Source of the DNA: JANMEX01 sp031423755
GTDB lineage: Bacteria > Pseudomonadota > Alphaproteobacteria > Rhizobiales > Rhizobiaceae
Direction of reading: 5' to 3'
NCBI GenBank assembly: GCA_031423755.1
Contig: JANPGC010000172.1
Location: 1-15,726, forward strand
DNA length: 15,726 nt
The notes beneath the pieces were generated by a model, which was not told the DNA's origin, did not search any database, and saw nothing but the letters and a program-made list of their open reading frames with translations. The position numbers were made by a program, and so were the translations under genes. Below are positions 6,348-13,835 of this stretch, piece by piece; the stretch's first letter is position 1; each line of letters begins with the position of its first letter.

Positions 6348-7709
6348 CTAAACGCCCAAAGACTTCAGCTTGCGGTGAAGAGCCGAGCGCTCCATACCGA
6401 CAAACTCTGAAGTTCTGGAAATATTGCCGCCAAAGCGGTTTATCTGCGCGATCAGATATTCCTTCTCAAACACCTCGCGCGCCTCGCGCAGCGGCAGCGA
6501 CATTATGTGCTGGTCCGACTGCGTTGGCACGCGGGGTAACATGTCGCCAACCTCGGCCGGAAGGAGTCTTGCGGTGATTTCGCTGTCTGTGTCATCGCCC
6601 CGCGCCAAAATCAGCAGCCGCTCGACGTTGTTGCGAAGCTGACGCACATTTCCCGGCCATCCGTGCGATTGCAATACGGCCATGGCATCATCGCCGATCT
6701 TTCTTGGTTTGATTCCCGCTTGCTCTGTCAACTGCCTGACAAAAAAATTCACGAGTTCTGGAATGTCCTCGCGGCGGTCTGCAAGTGGAGGCACTGACAA
6801 AGGAACCACGGCCAGCCGGTGAAACAAATCCTCACGGAACCGTCCCTCGGCAATCATCGCCTCGAGGTTTTGTGCCGTCGAGGATATGATGCGAATGTCG
6901 ACTTTTACCCGTTTGTTGCCCCCTACCCGCTCAAAGCTCTGGTCAATCAAAACCCTCAGGATCTTGTTCTGCGTTTCGCGCGGCATATCGGCAACTTCGT
7001 CGATGTAGAGCACGCCGCCATGTGCTTCTTCTAGCGCCCCAATCTTGCGCTCACCGCCGGTCATTTCAGTACCGAACAGTTCGATTTCCATTCTCTCAGG
7101 TGTAATTGTGGCTGCATTCACCGTGACGAACGGCCCGGTCGCTCGCGGCGAGAGCTGGTGGATGGCGCGCGCCGCCATCTCCTTGCCAGACCCCGATGCC
7201 CCGAATATCATCACCCGACTGTTGGTCGGTGCAATGCGCTCAATCAATTGTTTCAGCTGATTCATGGCCTGAGAGGTGCCGATAAGCTCGAGACTGTCCG
7301 AGCTCTTTTTGCGAAGCTCCGAGACTTCCTTGCGCAAACGGGACGTCTCAAGCGCGCGCTCCGCTACCAGCAAAAGTCGGTCTGCCTTGAATGGTTTCTC
7401 AATGAAGTCGTAGGCGCCGCGCTTTATGGCTGAAACCGCAGTTTCGATGTTGCCATGGCCCGAGATCATGACAACCGGCAATTCCGGATATTGCTTCTTG
7501 ATTTCATCCAGTAGAGACAGTCCATCAAGCCTGCTGCCCTGAAGCCAAATGTCGAGGAACAAAAGCCGTGGCATACGAGCATCAATGGCTTGCAGCGCGG
7601 TGTCCGCATCCTTGGCGGTCCGGGTCTCGTGACCTTCATCAGACAGGATTCCGGCCACCAGTTCGCGGATGTCCTCTTCGTCGTCTACGACCAGAATTTC
7701 AGACGCCAT
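6348..7709 (-). CDS. ntrX: Response regulator NtrX (NtrC-family, lacking GAFTGA)
   Basis: NtrX is the regulator paired with the membrane kinase NtrY, linked in alphaproteobacteria to nitrogen metabolism, redox or oxygen signals and envelope or cell-cycle control. The 453-residue protein has a receiver domain (about 4-120; Asp9/Asp10, phospho-acceptor Asp53, Lys105), an AAA+ domain (about 140-370; Walker A GASGSGKE at 170-177, Walker B GGVLYIDEV at 231-239, REDLFHRL near 292-299) and a Fis-type helix-turn-helix (about 425-450, FGGNISRTSEFVGMERSALHRKL). Where NtrC has the sigma-54-contacting GAFTGA loop, this protein reads FGTEMTGGERKIGALEE, so the motif is missing. It therefore probably acts as a DNA-binding regulator without driving sigma-54. 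It starts inside the end of ntrY (11-base overlap), implying translational coupling. Confidence 0.95.
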   Translation of the reverse strand: MASEILVVDDEEDIRELVAGILSDEGHETRTAKDADTALQAIDARMPRLLFLDIWLQGSRLDGLSLLDEIKKQYPELPVVMISGHGNIETAVSAIKRGAYDFIEKPFKADRLLLVAERALETSRLRKEVSELRKKSSDSLELIGTSQAMNQLKQLIERIAPTNSRVMIFGASGSGKEMAARAIHQLSPRATGPFVTVNAATITPERMEIELFGTEMTGGERKIGALEEAHGGVLYIDEVADMPRETQNKILRVLIDQSFERVGGNKRVKVDIRIISSTAQNLEAMIAEGRFREDLFHRLAVVPLSVPPLADRREDIPELVNFFVRQLTEQAGIKPRKIGDDAMAVLQSHGWPGNVRQLRNNVERLLILARGDDTDSEITARLLPAEVGDMLPRVPTQSDQHIMSLPLREAREVFEKEYLIAQINRFGGNISRTSEFVGMERSALHRKLKSLGV

Positions 7710-9984
7710 TTTCGCTTACCTGCATGATATTATTGTCACTATTTTCAGAAACTGAGGGTGCATGCGCAAGTTCGGGCGCAATTGCAGGAAAAACAATCCG
7801 GATATTTGCCCCGACACCGTTGTGGAAATCCAGCGGCGCGTCGTGCAGTGAAAGTGTGCCGGAATGCTCTTCAACGATCTTGCGCACGATCGCGAGACCA
7901 AGCCCTGTGCCCTTTTCACGGGTGGTCATATAGGGTTCCAGCAGTCTTTGACGGTTTTCACGCGGAAGGCCACGGCCATTGTCGATGATATCGACAATTA
8001 CGGATGCGCCATCCTTTGCAGCACGGATCAGCACGTGCCCCCTATCACCGGCGCGGTCGGAATCACGGCCATCAATCGCTTCGGTGGCATTCTTGATCAG
8101 GTTCCCGAATGCCTGCGCCAGCATGCGACTGTCCAGCATTCCCATCACGGCGATCGCGGGAAGCTGCTTCTCAATTGTGATGTCCGGACGGCTGACCTCA
8201 ATCAGAAACGCCGCTTCGCGCAGGGGTTGGCGAATGTCCAATGGCGCCGGAACAGGCTTTGGCATACGGGCAAACGAGGAAAACTCATCGACCATGCGGC
8301 CAATGTCGCCGACCTGGCGAATGATGGTGTCAGTGCATTGGTCAAAAATTTCCCGATCCTCGACGATCACCTTTCCAAAGCGACGCTTGATCCGTTCCGC
8401 TGACAATTGAATTGGCGTCAGCGGATTCTTGATTTCATGGGCGATGCGACGTGCGATATCCGACCAAGCTGTGGAGCGTTGCGCGGTGACCAAATCAGTG
8501 ATGTCATCCACCGTGACCACATAAGAATGTTTTGAACCGGCCGATTCCTCAACAGTGATTTGGACGTTATAAGTCCGCTCAGCCCCCTTGCGGATAAAGG
8601 TCGCTTGCTCGCGGTAAACGGGCTTTTCAGTGCTTCTTGCCAGCTCAAAAATCGTGCCAAGCTCCGGCAAAACCACTGAAAGCAGCTGCCCGGTCGCAAG
8701 GTTGGCATCAATGCCAAGTATGTGCTCAGCTGACTTGTTGGCAATGTTGATAATACCGTCTGGATCAACGCCAATGACCGCAGCCGTGACGCCCGATAGA
8801 ACAGCTTCCGAAAAGCGGCGTCTTTCGTCGATCTGGTCTCTGGCGTAGATCAGTTCGTTGCGCTGGGATTTAAGCTGCTGGATCATCGTGTTGAATGTGT
8901 CTGAAAGAAACCCGACGTCACCGTCTGATTTTCGCACGGGAACCACGACATCGAGATCGCCCTTCGCCACCGCATCAGATGCGCCGATCAGCAGCCGAAT
9001 GGGCCGCACCAGTCGGTCTGCCACGGCAATTCCTGTCCAGATCGCTGACAGTAGAACAACCAGTGTCAAACCAAGATACAGAAGCGCAAAAGCAATCTGC
9101 GTCGTCGTTCGGTTTTCTTCCAAGTCCTGATATTCCGCCGCGTTGGTGTTGACGATCTTGACTGCTTCGATCAGTTGCTGGTCAACGCTGCGGATTGTGT
9201 AGAGGTAGGCGTTGTCAATTTCCCGCAGCTTTATGATTGCGCCAACGAGATTTCGGTTCTCCGGGGGAATGAGAACCGGGTTGCCATCCGCTGCTGTTGC
9301 CAACGCTTCTTCCGGCGCAGGTGGCAATTCGGCAATTCCTGGCTTCATGGCCGACGCGATCAGGACTTTTCCGGCATCGTTCAGCAACGACGCCTGAAGC
9401 AAGCCTCGGCCAGCCGACTGTTGATCAAGCAACTGTTTGAATCCATTGCGATCAAGGCTGTAGAGCGTCCGGGCGGAATCAAGATTGGCCGCCATCGAGA
9501 GCGTTGTGCCTTGCAAGTTACGCGCGTTCTCCTCGACGTAAGATCGCGCGATCGAAATGGATGAGTTGACGATGTCCTTGGTGCGGATGGCAAACCAGCG
9601 GTCAAGGCCGACATTCAACGTCACTGAAGCGACAATCGCCACAACAATGGCGGGCACCGCTGCCACGAGTGAGAAGAGCGCAACGATGCGCACATGCAGT
9701 CGCGCAGCTGCTCGCCCATGCTGGCGGGCGCGGATGATGCGGTCAATTTCACGCGCAATAAACAGCAGCAGGAGGACAATCAGTCCAGCGTTTACAAATG
9801 CGAGCACTCTGGTGATCTGCGGCGTTGGTGTGACCGGTGTGACGCCCATCAGTATACTGAAGGATATTGCGGCGGTGGCGAGCGAAGTTATCACCACCAG
9901 CAAGCCCGGCAATGCCAGCAGCTTGCGCCCCTCTGGCGCGCCAGCGAGACCTCTCCAATTGCCCAACAAACTCACACTCTGCAA
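7699..9984 (-). CDS. ntrY: Membrane sensor histidine kinase NtrY
   Basis: NtrY is the transmembrane kinase that phosphorylates NtrX. Layout by approximate residue: membrane segments at 23-48, 58-77 and 98-124; an extracytoplasmic or sensory region to about 295; a fourth membrane segment at 296-319; HAMP 320-373; PAS 383-493; HisKA with phospho-acceptor His516 in RRIAHEIKNPLTPIQ; and a HATPase domain with N-box GNLIKNATEAI, G1 DIIDNGRGLP and G2 TGLGLAI. At about 761 residues it is of usual length. The longest reading begins at GTG 9990, but AGAGG (9992-9996) is only 1 base from it and 7 bases from TTG 9984, so I chose TTG. A large hairpin lies just upstream, between ntrC and this start. Confidence 0.95.
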   Translation of the reverse strand: MQSVSLLGNWRGLAGAPEGRKLLALPGLLVVITSLATAAISFSILMGVTPVTPTPQITRVLAFVNAGLIVLLLLFIAREIDRIIRARQHGRAAARLHVRIVALFSLVAAVPAIVVAIVASVTLNVGLDRWFAIRTKDIVNSSISIARSYVEENARNLQGTTLSMAANLDSARTLYSLDRNGFKQLLDQQSAGRGLLQASLLNDAGKVLIASAMKPGIAELPPAPEEALATAADGNPVLIPPENRNLVGAIIKLREIDNAYLYTIRSVDQQLIEAVKIVNTNAAEYQDLEENRTTTQIAFALLYLGLTLVVLLSAIWTGIAVADRLVRPIRLLIGASDAVAKGDLDVVVPVRKSDGDVGFLSDTFNTMIQQLKSQRNELIYARDQIDERRRFSEAVLSGVTAAVIGVDPDGIINIANKSAEHILGIDANLATGQLLSVVLPELGTIFELARSTEKPVYREQATFIRKGAERTYNVQITVEESAGSKHSYVVTVDDITDLVTAQRSTAWSDIARRIAHEIKNPLTPIQLSAERIKRRFGKVIVEDREIFDQCTDTIIRQVGDIGRMVDEFSSFARMPKPVPAPLDIRQPLREAAFLIEVSRPDITIEKQLPAIAVMGMLDSRMLAQAFGNLIKNATEAIDGRDSDRAGDRGHVLIRAAKDGASVIVDIIDNGRGLPRENRQRLLEPYMTTREKGTGLGLAIVRKIVEEHSGTLSLHDAPLDFHNGVGANIRIVFPAIAPELAHAPSVSENSDNNIMQVSENGV

Positions 9985-9991
9985 ACCCACA

Positions 9992-9996
9992 CCTCT
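9992..9996 (-). promoter_or_regulatory. Ribosome binding site deciding the ntrY start
   Basis: Minus-strand AGAGG is 7 bases from TTG 9982-9984 but only 1 base from GTG 9988-9990, favouring the TTG. Confidence 0.45.
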
Positions 9997-10003
9997 GAAT
10001 CAT

Positions 10004-10031
10004 CAATGCGTTGCAATGATGCAACGCATTG
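10004..10031 (-). promoter_or_regulatory. Perfect 12-bp-arm dyad between ntrC and ntrY
   Basis: CAATGCGTTGCA (10004-10015), loop ATGA (10016-10019) and TGCAACGCATTG (10020-10031) form a perfect inverted repeat, the strongest in the window. It occupies nearly half of the 67-base gap between the ntrC stop and the ntrY start and ends 7 bases before the AGAGG site. No T-run follows, so it is not a classical terminator. Each arm contains CAA-N4-TTG, the type of half-site I recall being reported for NtrX in Sinorhizobium. It could be an operator for a separate ntrYX promoter, or an mRNA hairpin that shapes processing or ntrY translation. Confidence 0.6.
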
Positions 10032-10051
10032 TGGCGGTTTTGCAACGATGT

Positions 10052-11527
10052 TCAATGGTTCTGTGGGAAACCCGGCTTTGAGCTTCTGAAAATCGAGATG
10101 CCAAGTTCGCGAATCTTCTTGCGAAGCGTGTTCCGGTTCAATCCCAAAAGCTCGGCTGCGCGGATCTGATTGCCGTTTGTGGCGGTCAGGCAAGCGAGTA
10201 TCAGCGGATATTCAAACTCCACAAGGAACCGGTCATAAATGCCCGGCGGTGGAAGGCTGTCTTTAAACGAGGCAAAATATCCTTGAAGCTGCACTTCGAC
10301 GGCTTGAGAGATGGTGACATCTTCCGGATTGCCATTGCCAGCACCAGCCGGTTTGAAGCCGCCCTGCTCCGAACGCAATTCCTGCTCGATGATGTCAGCC
10401 GTGATTTCATCTTGCGCGTAAAGCGCGGACAGACGTCGCACAAGGTTCTCAAGCTCGCGTACATTGCCGGGCCAAGTGTGGCGCTTCAGAAGGTCAAGCG
10501 CCGGCTGATTGATGCGTTTTGGCGTCAGCCCCTCCGATTCAGCAATATCGAAGAAGTGCCTCACAAGGTCGGGCACATCTTCCGCCCGCTCGCGCAGTGG
10601 CGGAAGGCGCAGTGGCACAACATTCAAACGGTAGTACAAATCCTCGCGGAACAGTCCCTGCTGTATCAGTGAGCGCAAATCCTTGTTGGTTGCTGCGACA
10701 ATCCGGACATTGGTGCGGATCGGGCTGCGGCCACCGACCGTGGTATATTCACCTTGCTGCAATACACGCAGCAGTCTCGTCTGCGCCTCCATCGGCATGT
10801 CGCCGATTTCATCGAGGAAAAGCGTCCCGCCCTCAGCCTGTTCAAAGCGGCCGGACGTGCGGCTTTGCGCGCCGGTGAATGAGCCTTTCTCGTGGCCGAA
10901 CAACTCTGACTCTATAAGATCGCGCGGGATGGCGGCCATGTTGATTGCAATGAAGGGACCCTTCTTGCGCTTGCCAAATTCATGCAGCGCCCGTGCGACA
11001 AGTTCCTTGCCGGTGCCGGATTCGCCGACAACCATGACGGTCAGATCTGTTTGCATCATGCGCGCCAGAACGCGGTAAATTTCCTGCATTGCAGGCGAGC
11101 GCCCAATCAGGGGCATGGTCTCAAGGCCCTTCTCGCGGGGCGCTCGAATTTCGCTTGATTTGGGCTCGGAAATCGCTCGACCGACGATGGCAACGAGTTC
11201 CGACAAGTCGAATGGTTTGGGCAGATATTCGTAGGCGCCCTTTTCTGACGCATGGATCGCGGTCATGAATGTGTTCTGCGCGCTCATCACGACAACCGGC
11301 AATTCAGGGCGCATCTTCTTGATGCGCGGCAGCATGTCGAACGCGTTCTCGTCCGGCATGATGACGTCGGTCACGACAAGATCGCCATCACCAGCTGAGA
11401 CCCAGCGCCAGAGCGTTGCGGCATTCGACGTCACGCGCACGTCATAGCCAGCGCGGGAAAGCGCCTGATTGAGGACCGTGCGAATGGCGCTGTCATCATC
11501 GGCGACCAAGATCAGGCCCTTGCTCAT
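10052..11527 (-). CDS. ntrC: Nitrogen regulation response regulator NtrC
   Basis: NtrC is the sigma-54-dependent activator phosphorylated by NtrB under nitrogen limitation; typical targets are glnA, glnK-amtB and nitrogen-source uptake genes. The 491-residue protein has a receiver (about 4-120; Asp10/11/12, phospho-acceptor Asp54 in VVTDVIMPDE, Lys104), an AAA+ domain with Walker A GESGTGKE (168-175), the sigma-54 loop GSFTGA (215-220, in GHEKGSFTGAQSR), Walker B GGTLFLDEIGD (233-243) and REDLYYRLN, and a Fis-type helix-turn-helix near the C-terminus (NQIRAAELLGLNRNTLRKKI). All key motifs are intact. ATG 11527 overlaps the ntrB stop as ATGA, implying coupling. Confidence 0.97.
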   Translation of the reverse strand: MSKGLILVADDDSAIRTVLNQALSRAGYDVRVTSNAATLWRWVSAGDGDLVVTDVIMPDENAFDMLPRIKKMRPELPVVVMSAQNTFMTAIHASEKGAYEYLPKPFDLSELVAIVGRAISEPKSSEIRAPREKGLETMPLIGRSPAMQEIYRVLARMMQTDLTVMVVGESGTGKELVARALHEFGKRKKGPFIAINMAAIPRDLIESELFGHEKGSFTGAQSRTSGRFEQAEGGTLFLDEIGDMPMEAQTRLLRVLQQGEYTTVGGRSPIRTNVRIVAATNKDLRSLIQQGLFREDLYYRLNVVPLRLPPLRERAEDVPDLVRHFFDIAESEGLTPKRINQPALDLLKRHTWPGNVRELENLVRRLSALYAQDEITADIIEQELRSEQGGFKPAGAGNGNPEDVTISQAVEVQLQGYFASFKDSLPPPGIYDRFLVEFEYPLILACLTATNGNQIRAAELLGLNRNTLRKKIRELGISIFRSSKPGFPQNH

Positions 11528-12681
11528 CGGCGGCCACCTTCCTTCAATTCAAGATAGTCGTCATCGTTTTCCGCGTCCGGGCCGCTGTAGGCTGGAAGCA
11601 GAATGCGAAACGTCGTCCGTCGTGGCTGTGAGTCACACTCGATGACGCCGCCATGATCGCCAACAATCTTTGCGACCAGCGCGAGGCCGAGCCCGGAACC
11701 GTTGGTCTTGGTGGTCACGAACGGATCGAACAGATGCGGCTTGATGTCATCCGTGACACCGCGGCCATTGTCGATCACGCAAAATTCCAGCGGCAATGAA
11801 ACGCGCTCGCGGCTGCCGGGAACCGAGAGGCGGACGCCTGGCCTGAACGCAGTCGACAGCGTAATTTCTCCGCCGGCGTCATCTCCAATCGCCTCAGCGG
11901 CGTTTTTCACCAGATTGAGAAAGATCTGCACAAGCTGGTCGCGGTTGGCGAGCACCGGGGGAAGCGAGGGGTCGTACTCCTCGTGAAACTTGATGCCCCT
12001 GCCGAAGCCATTTCTCGCGATGGCCCTTACATGATCGAGAACAACATGAATGTTGACGGGCTGGCGATGGATCGGCCGCTCATCCGAAAAGACTTCCATC
12101 CGGTCAACCAGCGACACTATGCGGTCAGTTTCGTCTGTGATCAGGCGTGTCAGGTCACGGTCTTCATCAGAAACCACCGTCTCCAGCAGTTGCGCCGCGC
12201 CGCGAATGCCTGACAGAGGGTTCTTGATTTCGTGCGCCAGCATCGAGGCCAGCCCGGTCACGGAGCGCGCAGCGCCGCGATGGGTCATCTGCCTGTCCAG
12301 TTTGTCGGCCATCGAGCGTTCCTGGAACAGGATCACAACAGAACCGGGCACTTCTGCCACCGGCGCCACGTAAAGATCGACAAGCCTGTCGTTGCCCAGC
12401 CGCGGTGAGGAAATATCGACACGGTATTCGTTAACCGGCGACCGCCGTTCGCGAACCTGCTCAACCAACGCCAGAAGCGGGCTGCCGAATGCAACAAAAT
12501 GCGCCAGCGTGTTTCGTGCAAGTATGTTCTGGCTCGCCTTGAAGTAGCTCTCGGCCTCTGAGTTTGCAAAAGCGATGAAACCTGCCGGATCGACCATGAT
12601 CACCGGATGCCGGATGGTGTTAAGAACCATCATCGCAAGATCAATGGGCGGCGCGAGGCCCGTCAATGATCGGTTATTCAC
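11524..12681 (-). CDS. ntrB: Nitrogen regulation sensor kinase/phosphatase NtrB
   Basis: NtrB is the cytoplasmic kinase and phosphatase of NtrC, controlled by PII. The 385-residue protein has a PAS domain (about 14-120; HPVIMVDPAGFIAFANSEAE), a dimerisation/phosphoacceptor domain with His150 in LAHEIKNPLSGIRGAAQLLE, and a HATPase domain with N-box LNLVKNAAEAIGD, G1 CVIDNGRGV and G2 NGSGLGLALV. No membrane segment is present, which separates it from NtrY. The start is GTG 12681, with minus-strand AAAGGA about 7 bases upstream, and it overlaps the dusB stop as GTGA. Downstream it overlaps ntrC by 4 bases, so dusB-ntrB-ntrC look translationally linked. Confidence 0.96.
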   Translation of the reverse strand: MNNRSLTGLAPPIDLAMMVLNTIRHPVIMVDPAGFIAFANSEAESYFKASQNILARNTLAHFVAFGSPLLALVEQVRERRSPVNEYRVDISSPRLGNDRLVDLYVAPVAEVPGSVVILFQERSMADKLDRQMTHRGAARSVTGLASMLAHEIKNPLSGIRGAAQLLETVVSDEDRDLTRLITDETDRIVSLVDRMEVFSDERPIHRQPVNIHVVLDHVRAIARNGFGRGIKFHEEYDPSLPPVLANRDQLVQIFLNLVKNAAEAIGDDAGGEITLSTAFRPGVRLSVPGSRERVSLPLEFCVIDNGRGVTDDIKPHLFDPFVTTKTNGSGLGLALVAKIVGDHGGVIECDSQPRRTTFRILLPAYSGPDAENDDDYLELKEGGRR

Positions 12682-13715
12682 GCAACTTTCCTTTCACTTG
12701 ACGGCATACTCGACGCCCAGTCGGCAAATGCCATACGAATGGCCTTGATGACGGATGATGGATGGACTTCGGTGAGCATACGCTGGCGCAAGTCCGGCGG
12801 GCACTCGTGCGCATGCGCCTCCAAATACCAGCCAAGATGCTTGCGGGCGTGACGCACCCCCGTCGCAACGCCATAGTGGACAAGCATGGCCTCGTAGTGG
12901 CTTACGACGTAAGAGGCGAAGTCAAAGATTTGACCGACGGTTCCGTCACCACCACGGGCCAGTTCACCTGCCAGCCAGGGCCGACCGTAGTGCGCGCGCC
13001 CAATCATCACAGCGTCGGCACCGGAAAGCCGCAAGGCTTCGCCAGCACTCGCAAGATCACGGATATCGCCATTGACCGTGAGCGGAACTGAAATCGCCTC
13101 GCGCACTGCGCGGATGGCGGACCAGTCGGCGGCACCGCCGTAAAACTGACAACGCGTGCGTCCATGCACAGTTATCATCTGCACCCCCGCGTCCACGGCG
13201 CGCTTGGCGAGCTCTGGCGCGTTGATGGTGTGGTCGTCCCATCCCAGCCGCATCTTGAGCGTCACGGGCACATCCACTGCTTTGACAGTCGCATCGATCA
13301 GAGTCATCGCGTGATCGAGATCACGCATCAGCGCCGAGCCTGAATAGCCGCCAGTGACCTTCTTGGCCGGGCAACCCATGTTGATGTCGATGATGTGCGC
13401 GCCAGAAGCCTCAATGGCCTTTGCCGCGTCGGCCATCCAATAGGCATCGCGGCCGGCCAGTTGCACCATATGAATTCCGGGGCCCGACGGATGCGACCGT
13501 TTGATGCTCTCCTGTGAGCCTTTGACAAATTCCTGGCTGGCAACCATTTCTGATATCACCAGTCCTGCCCCTGCCGCAGCGGCGCGTTGGCGGAACGGCA
13601 CATCGGTGACACCGGACATCGGCGCGAGAAATATCCGGTTCGGAACAGTGATGGCGCCAATCTGCAAGTTTTGCTGCAAATGCGCACTGTCTAATTTTTG
13701 AGCATCGAAATTCAT
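12678..13715 (-). CDS. dusB: tRNA-dihydrouridine synthase (DusB/NifR3)
   Basis: This FMN enzyme reduces specific uridines in tRNA to dihydrouridine. The 345-residue protein has the N-terminal TIM-barrel start NRIFLAPMSGVTDVPFR, catalytic Cys115 in INMGCPAKKV, KMRLGWDD, ITVHGRTRCQFYGG (FMN phosphate and tRNA contacts), TVNGDIRD and MIGRAHYGRPW, followed by the helical C-terminal domain. It was historically called nifR3 and precedes ntrBC in many alphaproteobacteria, although its link to nitrogen control is positional. ATG 13715 has no ribosome site; a TATAAT ends only 7 bases upstream, so the mRNA is probably leaderless. It probably heads the minus-strand operon and is divergent from ispDF. 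Confidence 0.96.
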   Translation of the reverse strand: MNFDAQKLDSAHLQQNLQIGAITVPNRIFLAPMSGVTDVPFRQRAAAAGAGLVISEMVASQEFVKGSQESIKRSHPSGPGIHMVQLAGRDAYWMADAAKAIEASGAHIIDINMGCPAKKVTGGYSGSALMRDLDHAMTLIDATVKAVDVPVTLKMRLGWDDHTINAPELAKRAVDAGVQMITVHGRTRCQFYGGAADWSAIRAVREAISVPLTVNGDIRDLASAGEALRLSGADAVMIGRAHYGRPWLAGELARGGDGTVGQIFDFASYVVSHYEAMLVHYGVATGVRHARKHLGWYLEAHAHECPPDLRQRMLTEVHPSSVIKAIRMAFADWASSMPSSERKVA

Positions 13716-13722
13716 CGCTTAA

Positions 13723-13750
13723 ATTATAGACACAGCATAGGAATAAACAA
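13723..13750 (-). promoter_or_regulatory. Probable promoter of dusB-ntrBC, leaderless
   Basis: Minus strand: TTGTTT (13745-13750), a 16-base spacer, then a perfect TATAAT (13723-13728). The -10 ends 7 bases before the A of the dusB ATG, so transcription should begin at or within a few bases of that codon. The -35 is poor (TTG only). Confidence 0.55.
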
Positions 13751-13822
13751 GGTGTGATTGCTTGCTTTCCGCTGTTTTCCTTTCAATCATCAGCGGGCCG
13801 CGCTAACGCTCGGCGGCTTATT

Positions 13823-13828
13823 GAAGGG
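13823..13828 (+). promoter_or_regulatory. Ribosome binding site deciding the GTG start of ispDF
   Basis: GAAGGG, 7 bases before GTG 13836. It favours this start over ATG 13758, which would add 26 residues unlike IspD. Confidence 0.65.
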
Positions 13829-13835
13829 TTTTACC

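Noticed and set aside
7699..11527. Tandem similarity of ntrYX and ntrBC as a recent duplication
   Set aside because: The pairs differ strongly in sequence and architecture (membrane versus cytoplasmic kinase, loss of GAFTGA). They are ancient paralogues, standard in alphaproteobacteria.
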